DNA of 52,261 nucleotides. Origin: an uncultured Odoribacter sp. Lineage in GTDB: Bacteria > Bacteroidota > Bacteroidia > Bacteroidales > Marinifilaceae. The position numbers and the translations under genes were made by a program. The stretch lies in assembly GCA_910578985.1 (NCBI GenBank), contig CAJTSF010000014.1:1-52261 (forward strand). The letters are read 5' to 3'. Under the pieces are notes generated by a model. It saw only the letters and a list, made by a program, of their open reading frames with translations, had not been told where the DNA came from and did not search any database. This document shows positions 17,264 to 24,383 of the stretch, piece by piece. Within the stretch, counting starts at the first letter, position 1. Every line of letters starts with the position of its first letter.

Positions 17264-18022
17264 ATGCAAGTTACGAAGCACAGAGAAAAGGTAAAGATTT
17301 TCAACCACTACACCAACTACAAAGGCCGCCTGTTCGTGAAAACGCTGTGCGACCTGTTCAATGACGTGGCGGAGGTACAGACCGAACAACTGGGCGTGGA
17401 CGTAGCCACCCTCAACGCTGCCGGCGCCACCTGGATGTTGCACCGCCTGCATATCCGCCTCCACAAGATGCCTCAACAGAACGAAGAGGTCTATATCGAA
17501 ACCTGGCCATCCGGCATCGACCGTCTGTTCGCTCTCCGGGACTACCGCATGGTACGGGAAAACGGCGAGGAGCTGCTGCGCGCCACCTCGGAATGGATGT
17601 ACATCGACCTCAACCGCCGCCGTCCGATGCGGCAGATGGAGCGCGTGGTGGAGATGAGCACCTCCCACGGCATTCCGCACCTGGAACTTCCCTCCATCCT
17701 CAACGAAAAGGAGTTCGCCATGACTCCCGCCGGGGGGCGCCATTTCGAAGCGACTTTCGACAACATCGATTTCAACGGCCACGTCACCCAGGCATCCTAT
17801 ATGCGCTGGATTACCAACTCCCTGCCGTTTGAATTCCTGAAAACGCACGTCCTGGTAGACGTCGAAGTCATCTACTCCCACGAAATCATGCCCGACAGCC
17901 GCATCTATTCGGCATACGAGATGAAGATGGAAGGGGAAACCGTCACCGTAGGACACCGCGTGCAGAACGAAAGCGGCGACACCACCCACTGCATTGCCAA
18001 ATCCGTCTGGGAAAAGAAATAA
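17264..18022 (+). CDS. Acyl-ACP thioesterase (FatA/FatB-like)
   Basis: It hydrolyses acyl-ACP to free fatty acid and so sets chain length or release from fatty-acid synthesis. From MQVTKHREK the protein has 252 residues with two hot-dog folds. The N-terminal half has NDVAEVQTEQLG and ATWMLHRLHIRLHKMP; the second has the DFNGHVTQASYMRW segment, where Asn and His correspond to the catalytic pair of plant-type enzymes (the usual NxHVNN is NGHVTQ here). Earlier in-frame starts at 17228 and 17213 would overlap murB; 17264 leaves a 25-bp gap and the basic extension is not typical. Its stop codon sits in the terminator of the convergent ABC operon. Confidence 0.88.
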   Translation: MQVTKHREKVKIFNHYTNYKGRLFVKTLCDLFNDVAEVQTEQLGVDVATLNAAGATWMLHRLHIRLHKMPQQNEEVYIETWPSGIDRLFALRDYRMVRENGEELLRATSEWMYIDLNRRRPMRQMERVVEMSTSHGIPHLELPSILNEKEFAMTPAGGRHFEATFDNIDFNGHVTQASYMRWITNSLPFEFLKTHVLVDVEVIYSHEIMPDSRIYSAYEMKMEGETVTVGHRVQNESGDTTHCIAKSVWEKK

Positions 18023-18049
18023 AAAAGGTTGAGGTTCAATACCTCAACC
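18018..18049 (-). terminator. Terminator of the ABC exporter operon, overlapping both gene ends
   Basis: GGTTGAGGT (18027-18035) and ACCTCAACC (18041-18049) form a perfect 9-bp stem with loop TCAAT. On the minus strand TTTTTTATTTC follows. The stop codon of the permease (18036-18038) lies in the loop, and the T-tract overlaps the thioesterase stop. Confidence 0.85.
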
Positions 18050-19385
18050 ACTTATAAAGTTCTTGCCACGTAATCTTTTTGCCATACATCAGGATGCCTA
18101 CCCGGTATATCCGTCCGGAGAGCCACGTAAAAAAGATAAAGCATACGACCAGCAACGCCATCGAAGTCATCACCTCCCACCCCGGCACCCCGAAAGGCAC
18201 ACGCACCAGCATCACGATAGGCGAGGTAAAAGGCACTAAAGAACTCCAGAACACCAACGGCGACTCCGGGCTTTTCATCGCGGTGAAACCGATATACAGC
18301 CCCATCACCAGCAATATCGACAGCGGCGTCAGGAACTGCTGCGAATCCGTTTCATTATCCACCGCCGCACCGATAGCTGCAAACAGCGAGGCATACAACA
18401 GGTAACCCCCGATAAAATAAAAAAGGAACAACCCCAGAAACTTCAACAGGAACGCCGGCTCAATGGTCTGTAACACCTTCTGCACGATTTGCAACTGCTC
18501 CGGGTTCAACTGCCCCGCACCCGTCAATGCCGGCATATCGCCCGCCATGGCTCCCGCACTCCGCAACGCCTCCATGTCCAGTTCCGGCAGGAAGAACACC
18601 TGCATCGTACCGATAAGCACCAAAGCGAACACCACCCAAATTAGGAACTGCACCAACCCCACGGCTGCCACCCCGATAATCTTGCCCAACAGGAACTGGA
18701 AAGGCTTCACGGACGACACCAGCACTTCGATAATCCGGTTGGTCTTCTCCTCGATAACCCCTTTCATCACCTGCGAGGCATACATAAAGATGAACATATA
18801 AATCACCATCCCCGCAATTAGTCCGACAACCGAGGCTATTTCCGACGAACTCTCCTTCACGCTCCTCGTGTCCTCCGACACTTTCAACGTCCGCACCGTC
18901 ACCGGCGTACTCACCGCCGCCAGCTTCTCCTCCAGGTCGGGCACCCGTGTCTCCGCAATCACCGCGCTCCGCTTCACCCCCTCTATCCTCTCGCGCAACT
19001 GCGCCGCCAAAGCCTTTTTCAACTCCATCGGCACCTGCGAAAAAGAATATATCGGAATCTCCGGACGCTCCATCACATCCTCCGGCACATTGATGACCGC
19101 ATAATAGCCGTGTGCCCGAAGGAAATCGGGCGCCTCGCTCTCCGGCACCTCCGTCTCCGTATATTCGAACACCGTATTATTGATTTGCCGGAAAGGCGTT
19201 TCGATGGCGGAACGGTTCGCAACGGCAATCCGCCGCTCCTGCGTATCATCCTTCAGCAACATCCACATCAGGAAAGCATAAAAGCCTGCCATGAGAAGAG
19301 GCACGACAAGCGTCAGCACCAAAAAACTCTTCTTCCGCACCCGCGTGGAAAACTCACGCCCTATGATAATCCATGTTTTATTCAT
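18036..19385 (-). CDS. ABC-2 type transporter permease (NatB-like)
   Basis: The 449-residue inner-membrane protein starts with the ABC-2 permease pattern (IIGREFSTRVRKKSFLVLTLVVPLL). After the first membrane segment comes a long extracytoplasmic region (about 50-175). Several membrane segments follow (about 185-440), with the coupling segment VMKGVIEEKTNRIIEVLVSS that contacts the ATPase. The layout matches the NatB/YhaP group of exporters, linked to sodium, antibiotic or other efflux; the substrate here is unknown. It lies 12 bp after its ATPase gene and its 3' end forms the terminator. Confidence 0.92.
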   Translation of the reverse strand: MNKTWIIIGREFSTRVRKKSFLVLTLVVPLLMAGFYAFLMWMLLKDDTQERRIAVANRSAIETPFRQINNTVFEYTETEVPESEAPDFLRAHGYYAVINVPEDVMERPEIPIYSFSQVPMELKKALAAQLRERIEGVKRSAVIAETRVPDLEEKLAAVSTPVTVRTLKVSEDTRSVKESSSEIASVVGLIAGMVIYMFIFMYASQVMKGVIEEKTNRIIEVLVSSVKPFQFLLGKIIGVAAVGLVQFLIWVVFALVLIGTMQVFFLPELDMEALRSAGAMAGDMPALTGAGQLNPEQLQIVQKVLQTIEPAFLLKFLGLFLFYFIGGYLLYASLFAAIGAAVDNETDSQQFLTPLSILLVMGLYIGFTAMKSPESPLVFWSSLVPFTSPIVMLVRVPFGVPGWEVMTSMALLVVCFIFFTWLSGRIYRVGILMYGKKITWQELYKWLRY

Positions 19386-19397
19386 ACCGTTATCCGA

Positions 19398-20330
19398 TTA
19401 CTTCGTTATCTGGTCTTTCACCAATTTAATAAAAATATCGTGCATCCCGGGAATGATTTTCTGGTAGGACAGAATATCCGTCTTATCCAGCAGACGCCCC
19501 AGCAACGTATTGTCGGGGCACTCCTCCAAGCGTTGCAACACCGCCTCATGCTGCCCGTCCTCCACCTTCTCCGACAGCACCTCGAACTCACTGCCGATGG
19601 ACTCCTGCAGGCGAAAATCGGGACGGTAACGGCAAATCAGGCGGTAGGTATTGTTCGCATACTCCTGCCGTATCCGGTTAATCGGTCCCTCAATAATTTT
19701 CTTCGACCGGTTGATCAGTGCGATATGGCTGCATACCTCCTCCACCGACGACATATTGTGGGTGGAAAAAATAATCGTCGCCCCCTTCTCCCGCAATGCC
19801 AGAATTTCCCGTTTCAGCAACTCCACATTAATAGGGTCGAAACCGCTGAAAGGCTCGTCGAAAATCAACATCTCCGGCTCATGCAGCACCGTCGTGATGA
19901 ACTGCACTTTCTGCGCCATCCCCTTCGACAACTCCTCCACCTTCCGGTCCCACCACGCCTCGATACCGAATTTCTCAAACCACACCTTCAGCTGCCGCAC
20001 GGCATCCCGCTTTGTCACTCCCTTCAATCGCGCCAAATACACCGCCTGCTCGCCCACCTTCATCTTCTTGTACAGTCCCCGCTCCTCGGGCAGGTAGCCG
20101 ATACGGTTCACATCTTCAGGCTGCAACTTCCGTCCCTTGAAAAACAATTCCCCCGCATCCGGACCCGTAATCTGGTTGATAATCCGGATCAACGAAGTCT
20201 TGCCTGCCCCATTGGGACCCAGCAACCCGTAAATCGCCCCCTCCGGTATCTCGATGGACACATCGTCCAGCGCCCGGTGGTTCGCGTAATTCTTGATAAT
20301 ATGTCGGGCTTCAAAAAAATTCATAACCAT
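19398..20330 (-). CDS. ABC transporter ATP-binding protein (NatA-like)
   Basis: This is the ATPase partner of the adjacent permease. The 310-residue protein has Walker A GPNGAGKTS (about 38-46), signature LSKGMAQKVQFI (about 139), Walker B LIFDEPFSGFD (about 160) and the switch histidine in FSTHNMSSVEE. A C-terminal domain of about 85 residues follows, as in NatA-type proteins. Two starts are possible (Met1 at 20330, Met3 at 20324). The start lies about 10 nt beyond the T-tract of the upstream operon's terminator, so it should have its own promoter in the short gap, though no clear -7 element was found. Confidence 0.94.
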   Translation of the reverse strand: MVMNFFEARHIIKNYANHRALDDVSIEIPEGAIYGLLGPNGAGKTSLIRIINQITGPDAGELFFKGRKLQPEDVNRIGYLPEERGLYKKMKVGEQAVYLARLKGVTKRDAVRQLKVWFEKFGIEAWWDRKVEELSKGMAQKVQFITTVLHEPEMLIFDEPFSGFDPINVELLKREILALREKGATIIFSTHNMSSVEEVCSHIALINRSKKIIEGPINRIRQEYANNTYRLICRYRPDFRLQESIGSEFEVLSEKVEDGQHEAVLQRLEECPDNTLLGRLLDKTDILSYQKIIPGMHDIFIKLVKDQITK

Positions 20331-20337
20331 CCGTTTT

Positions 20338-20394
20338 CAAAATAAACAAAATGTACCAACGCCTTCGATTCTCCACCTCCGGCATCGGTACATT
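20338..20394 (-). terminator. Terminator of the carboxyltransferase operon
   Basis: Read on the minus strand, AATGTACCGATGCC (from 20394) pairs with GGCGTTGGTACATT (to 20350), giving a 14-bp stem with two G-U pairs and a 17-nt loop. TTTGTTTATTTTG follows. It lies about 20 nt past the biotin carrier stop (20415). Confidence 0.75.
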
Positions 20395-20414
20395 CATCAT
20401 GCTATCGCCTATGG

Positions 20415-20741
20415 TCAGGCATTTTCATCCTCTGCCATCTCAATCATCAAAGCGCCTTTCGGCAACTTGTCCCCGACATGGACATGGATGCTCTTGATCT
20501 TTCCCGCAAACGGAGCCGCCACCTTATTGTTCATCTTCATGGCCTGAAGAATCAGCAGCACCTCCCCCTCTTCCACCCGCTGCCCCTCTTTCACGGCAAC
20601 CTCCATGATGGTGCCCGGGATATAGGAAACCAACTGATAAGGATTCGGCTCCTCCCACGGCTTCCGGTTGAGCCATTTTTCTGTCAGGCGGGTCTTGTAT
20701 TCCACTCCGTCCAACAAGAACGTTTCAAATTTCTCTGCCAT
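20415..20741 (-). CDS. Biotin carboxyl carrier protein (biotinyl domain)
   Basis: The 108-residue protein carries biotin between the carboxylase and carboxyltransferase centres. The last 75 residues form a biotinyl/lipoyl domain with the biotin site AMKM (Lys69) and the paired PGTIMEVAVKEGQRV and APFAGKIKSIHVHVGD halves. The first 35 residues are not the long Pro/Ala linker seen in many carriers. It starts 29 bp after the carboxyltransferase gene and ends at a terminator. No biotin carboxylase (AccC) gene is in the window, so the complex is either completed from elsewhere or works as a decarboxylase. Confidence 0.92.
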   Translation of the reverse strand: MAEKFETFLLDGVEYKTRLTEKWLNRKPWEEPNPYQLVSYIPGTIMEVAVKEGQRVEEGEVLLILQAMKMNNKVAAPFAGKIKSIHVHVGDKLPKGALMIEMAEDENA

Positions 20742-20770
20742 TGTTCTACTGTTTTATGGGATTTAACGAA

Positions 20771-22315
20771 TCAGAACGGAGGAATACCATGCTTCTTGGC
20801 AGGCGTCATCACCGTCTTGTTACCCGACACCTCAATGGAATGCTTCAGCAGCATACGCGTTTCCGACGGCTCGATAACCGAATCGATATATCCCTTGGAG
20901 GCTGCCACATACGGATTGGCAAACTTCTCGCGGTACTCCGCCACCTTCTGCTTGCGCATCTCTTCCGGATTGGCGGCTTCCTTGATTTCCTTGCGGAAAA
21001 TGATATTGGCAGCCCCCTCCGGACCCATCACCGCAATCTCAGCGGTAGGCCATGCGAACATGAAGTCCGCTTTCAGGTGGCGTGAATTCATGGCGATATA
21101 ACCGCCTCCGTAAGCCTTGCGCAGAATCACCGTCACCTTGGGCACCGTTGCCTCGCTGTACGCATACAGCACCTTCGCCCCGTGGCGGATAACCCCCATG
21201 TGCTCCTGCTCCACGCCCGGCAGGTAACCCGGCATGTCCTCGAAAGTCACGATGGGAATATTGAACGCATCGCAGAACCGGATGAAACGACCTGCCTTGT
21301 CCGCAGAGTCGCAGTCCAGCACACCCGCCAGCACCAACGGCTGGTTGGCGACAAAGCCCACCGTCTCCCCGTCGATACGGCCGAAGCCCACCACGATGTT
21401 CTGTGCGAAATTCTCCTGTACCTCGAAGAAATCCGAATCGTCCGCCACCGCCTTGATAATATCGCGCACGTCATACGGCTGCGTCGGATCGGCAGGCAGA
21501 ATTTTCTCAATGTTATACTCCGATTTCGGCGCCTTGGCAGGGAAAGCCTTTGCCTTGCGCTGATTGTTCCACGGAATGAACGTCAGCAACTTCTTGATTT
21601 GCTCGAAACACTCCGGCTCCGTGGAAGCGAAGAAATGCGCATTCCCGCTCACACAAGCGTGCACACGCGCACCGCCCAGATCCTCCGGGCTCACCACCTC
21701 TCCCAAAACCGTCTTCACCACATCGGGACCCGTGATGAACATCTTCGAAATGTTATCCACCACGAAGATAAAGTCCGTCAGCGCCGGCGAATACACCGCC
21801 CCACCGGCACAAGGTCCCAAAATCACGGACAACTGCGGAATCACGCCCGAAGCCTGCGTATTGCGGAAGAAAATCTCCCCGTAACCCGCCAATGCGTCCA
21901 CACCTTCCTGGATACGCGCACCACCCGAGTCGTTGATACCGATAATCGGAATCCGCATCTTGATGGCATGATCCATAATCTTCGTAATCTTACGCGCGTG
22001 CATCAGTCCCAACGAACCGCCTGCCACCGTAAAATCCTGTGCATAAATAGCAACAGGTTCTCCGTATACGGTACCGGTACCGATAACGACACCGTCTCCG
22101 TGGAGAACCTTCTTGTCCATACCGAAATCTTTCGATTGGTGCTCTACAAAAATATCGTATTCATGGAACGAACCCTTATCCAGGATACCTTCGATACGCT
22201 CGCGGGCTGTCATCTTACCCATCTCGGCCTGCTTCTTGATGGCATCTTCTCCACCACCTTGAAGCACAATCTCTTTCCTCTTTCTGAGGTCAAGAATATT
22301 CCTTTTCAGTGACAT
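20771..22315 (-). CDS. Acyl-CoA carboxyltransferase (propionyl-CoA carboxylase beta / methylmalonyl-CoA decarboxylase alpha type)
   Basis: It moves CO2 between biotin and an acyl-CoA, probably propionyl-/methylmalonyl-CoA. From MSLKRNILDL the protein has 514 residues, the usual length. Both crotonase-like halves are seen: the N-terminal CoA domain with GINDSGGARIQEG and GPCAGGAVYSPAL, and the C-terminal biotin domain with FEDMPGYLPG, KAYGGGYIAMNSR and VMGPEGAANIIF. The frame is open 11 codons upstream, but that region holds the promoter leader. In Bacteroidales such enzymes take part in the succinate-propionate route. Whether it carboxylates (with AccC) or decarboxylates (with a sodium-pumping OadB-like subunit) cannot be told from the window. 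Confidence 0.92.
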   Translation of the reverse strand: MSLKRNILDLRKRKEIVLQGGGEDAIKKQAEMGKMTARERIEGILDKGSFHEYDIFVEHQSKDFGMDKKVLHGDGVVIGTGTVYGEPVAIYAQDFTVAGGSLGLMHARKITKIMDHAIKMRIPIIGINDSGGARIQEGVDALAGYGEIFFRNTQASGVIPQLSVILGPCAGGAVYSPALTDFIFVVDNISKMFITGPDVVKTVLGEVVSPEDLGGARVHACVSGNAHFFASTEPECFEQIKKLLTFIPWNNQRKAKAFPAKAPKSEYNIEKILPADPTQPYDVRDIIKAVADDSDFFEVQENFAQNIVVGFGRIDGETVGFVANQPLVLAGVLDCDSADKAGRFIRFCDAFNIPIVTFEDMPGYLPGVEQEHMGVIRHGAKVLYAYSEATVPKVTVILRKAYGGGYIAMNSRHLKADFMFAWPTAEIAVMGPEGAANIIFRKEIKEAANPEEMRKQKVAEYREKFANPYVAASKGYIDSVIEPSETRMLLKHSIEVSGNKTVMTPAKKHGIPPF

Positions 22316-22345
22316 AGTAATTCTTTTTGTTAGTAAAACAAGGTG

Positions 22346-22376
22346 CAAAACTACGCAAAAAAAAATGACTTACAAA
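22346..22376 (-). promoter_or_regulatory. Promoter of the carboxyltransferase-biotin carrier operon
   Basis: TTTG (22373-22376), 19 bp, TAGTTTTG (22346-22353) match the Bacteroidota consensus exactly. Transcription would start near 22338, giving a 23-nt leader to the ATG at 22315. This supports the downstream start for that gene. Confidence 0.78.
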
Positions 22377-22400
22377 AAGGAATGCCGCTTCTACCCGAAA

Positions 22401-22931
22401 TTATATTTCCTTATCCTTTCTTTCCAAGGCTTTTATCTTGCCTGAGTAAGAAATCTGCGTCCGGTTATTGCTCACCAGGAATACCGAGCACCCGTCCCCG
22501 CCCATCATCTCGATGGTAATCTGATACGTATCGCCCTTGCCCGGCACGCTGAAAGAAAACATCACCGACTGTTTTTTCTTCTTCTTCAACATCTTCACCT
22601 GGGGATTCTTCATCGGGGCATCGAACTCGATGCCGCCACCCTCCCCGTAGGGCAACGAATAAGCGCGTCCGAAGAAAGGCAGATTTCCTTCCGCCACGCT
22701 GTCCTTCACCGTAATCCTTCCCCTCGGGTTAAAGCGCGACACATCCCCTCCTCCCTGCGGATACACGTGCAGGATCTCCACCTCGAACTGCCGGCTCTCC
22801 AGCAACGCCTGCGCCTCCGCCAACCCCTTCTCCTGCCGCACCGCCTTCTCCTCCTTCGATAACTTCTGGGCCCCTGCCGGCAACGCCACCGCCAACAGCG
22901 CCCCCCATAAAAACCAATGCAATCTTTTCAT
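22401..22931 (-). CDS. DUF4251 domain periplasmic protein
   Basis: The 176-residue protein has a cleaved signal peptide (ending near PAGAQ, residue 21) and a DUF4251 domain: KLSKEEKAVRQEKGLAEAQ helix, then beta strands with RITVKDSVAEGNLPFFGRAY and the closing SNNRTQISYSGKI. DUF4251 proteins are common in Bacteroidota and have no known function; several are annotated as secreted. It is probably transcribed alone: the operon below has its own promoter, and a possible terminator lies upstream. The 118-bp gap above its start contains GTTCATGAAC, a 10-bp palindrome at 22951-22960. Confidence 0.9.
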   Translation of the reverse strand: MKRLHWFLWGALLAVALPAGAQKLSKEEKAVRQEKGLAEAQALLESRQFEVEILHVYPQGGGDVSRFNPRGRITVKDSVAEGNLPFFGRAYSLPYGEGGGIEFDAPMKNPQVKMLKKKKKQSVMFSFSVPGKGDTYQITIEMMGGDGCSVFLVSNNRTQISYSGKIKALERKDKEI

Positions 22932-22984
22932 ATCTCGTTCATTTTTAGTTGTTCATGAACGAAAGTACAAAAAATATGCCAAAA

Positions 22985-23015
22985 TCCCCCCGCCTCCGTG
23001 CATGGACCGGAGGCG
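22985..23015 (-). terminator. Possible terminator after the DUF4595-like lipoprotein gene
   Basis: CGCCTCCG (22991-22998) and CGGAGGCG (23008-23015) form an 8-bp stem. On the minus strand only GATTTTGG follows after a G-run, so the T-tract is weak. It lies 35 nt past the stop at 23050. Confidence 0.5.
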
Positions 23016-23049
23016 AAAGAAACATCTATATGATTCCGCTTATCGGTGA

Positions 23050-23916
23050 TTACTCCTCATAAGAGAACACAAACCGGTACGCCTCTTTCCCGGCGGCGTC
23101 CAAAATAGCCATCTCGGAGACATACTCCCCTTTCATCGTGTACTTGCACGTGTAAGCCCGCTTCTCTTCACCATCGCCAGACTCGCGAGACATCGTCACC
23201 TCCATGGACTCCGGCAAACAAGCGGAACGCTCCCCGGCAATCCCCAAGAGCCAAGGTTCCAAAATAGTTATGCTTTCAGAATCATATATACCAAAAGCCT
23301 CTATCGCCAAATCACGAAAAACATGTCTCATGATAAAATAAAACATATCAATATTCAACTCATTAGCACGATTGCCATATTTAAAATCAGTCTGAAAACG
23401 CTGATTATTATAACGCTGATTTCCATAATAATGGCAACTTAGAACATAACGACTCAAATTATCCTCGGAAAAAGAAAAGTCCATCGTCAAAGTATCACTA
23501 TACTCACCATAACGATCGGTTTCAATCCACTGTAATGACTGCAAATAATCTCCGTCATACGCATATTTTACTTTATCATCACCAGAATACGAATATCCAG
23601 TAATAACTTTCCCATTTAGAATATTATGAAACCAATCGTCTGATTCTATCAAATAATCTTCAAAATAAGAAAACATATCACCACAATCATCCTCCCGAAG
23701 CAAATTCATCCGTCCTCTTATGCTATAATAAAATGTACATCTCTCACTCTCTTCCCCATCCTTAAACACCTTCACTTGGGCAATCCGCTGCGGAAGATAC
23801 GGGCTTTCCACCTGCCCGCCGCCGGGCTTTACCTCATCGCCGCCATTGTCATCGTTGTCGCTGCAACCCGCCAGAATAGCCGCTGCCAGCAATCCTAAAA
23901 ACCATACTTTTTTCAT
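23050..23916 (-). CDS. DUF4595-like lipoprotein
   Basis: From MKKVWFLGLL the protein has 288 residues. The lipoprotein signal has LAGCSDND (Cys at about 17), followed by an acidic-glycine linker. The rest has the repeated Tyr/Asp-rich strands of DUF4595-like surface lipoproteins (KVKYAYDGDYLQSLQW, LTMDFSFSEDNLSRYVLS, QTDFKYGNRANELNIDM). An earlier start (23943) would put nine residues before the signal peptide and is unlikely. The middle of the gene (about 23270-23760) is clearly more AT-rich than both ends, suggesting recombination within the gene. A possible promoter at 24196-24227 would leave a leader of about 270 nt. Confidence 0.75.
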   Translation of the reverse strand: MKKVWFLGLLAAAILAGCSDNDDNGGDEVKPGGGQVESPYLPQRIAQVKVFKDGEESERCTFYYSIRGRMNLLREDDCGDMFSYFEDYLIESDDWFHNILNGKVITGYSYSGDDKVKYAYDGDYLQSLQWIETDRYGEYSDTLTMDFSFSEDNLSRYVLSCHYYGNQRYNNQRFQTDFKYGNRANELNIDMFYFIMRHVFRDLAIEAFGIYDSESITILEPWLLGIAGERSACLPESMEVTMSRESGDGEEKRAYTCKYTMKGEYVSEMAILDAAGKEAYRFVFSYEE

Positions 23917-24017
23917 TGTACTTGAATTTTTCTCGCCTCCCAATATCCCAAAGAGGGCAGTTTACCTTTAGTCAAAAAGAAAGCGCGGATATTGTAAACT
24001 CATTTTTAGATGGAGGG

Positions 24018-24131
24018 TTCTGACAAAACCTTGAAAGTAAAAATAAGCAATAATCCACGCCGAATATAGCACGACATGTGCATACACGCGTAAGAGTATC
24101 AACTTATTCCCCTTTCAAAAATTTGTCAGAT
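24018..24131. repeat. Inverted-repeat element in the gap before the ATPase gene
   Basis: 24019-24037 (TCTGACAAAACCTTGAAAG) and the reverse complement of 24112-24130 (TCTGACAAATTTTTGAAAG) agree at 16 of 19 positions. The 74-nt interior adds AATAAG/CTTATT near the inner ends. It may be a small non-coding mobile element (MITE-like) or a structured RNA. The gap 23944-24383 holds no gene that I can support. Confidence 0.5.
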
Positions 24132-24195
24132 TTTCCATCGGGAACAAGTTTAAACACTTTCGTTCAAACTGTGTTATTCCATGCGAATAACGCCA

Positions 24196-24227
24196 CAAAG
24201 ATAACAAGATTCCATCACGATAAACAA
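24196..24227 (-). promoter_or_regulatory. Candidate minus-strand promoter in the lipoprotein-ATPase gap
   Basis: TTG (24225-24227), 21 bp, TATCTTTG (24196-24203). It would transcribe the inverted-repeat element and then the DUF4595-like lipoprotein gene with a leader of about 270 nt. Confidence 0.42.
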
Positions 24228-24288
24228 CTCCAGACAAAATAGTTTTATTGATAATGCTGCTATTGAAGAAGGGTTTACTGATACTACT

Positions 24289-24318
24289 CTTGTTTTGTCA
24301 AAAAATAGCATTACTTTT
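24289..24318 (+). promoter_or_regulatory. Candidate promoter of the ATPase gene
   Basis: CTTG (24289-24292), 18 bp, TACTTTTG (24311-24318). The -7 match is exact; the -33 element has one mismatch and a slightly short spacer. The leader to the ATG at 24384 is about 58 nt and holds two inverted repeats. Confidence 0.5.
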
Positions 24319-24323
24319 GTGTA

Positions 24324-24353
24324 GCGAAACCGTCGTTTCGGAAATAGCTATTT
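24324..24353 (+). promoter_or_regulatory. Two inverted repeats in the ATPase leader
   Basis: CGAAAC (24324-24329) pairs with GTTTCG (24334-24339) around CGTC. It is followed at once by the perfect 14-bp palindrome GAAATAGCTATTTC (24340-24353). TTTCGGAA also occurs twice (24335-24342, 24351-24358). This may be an operator or a structured leader. The function is inferred. Confidence 0.45.
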
Positions 24354-24383
24354 CGGAACGCACAAATCAAAAAGGATAAGGAC

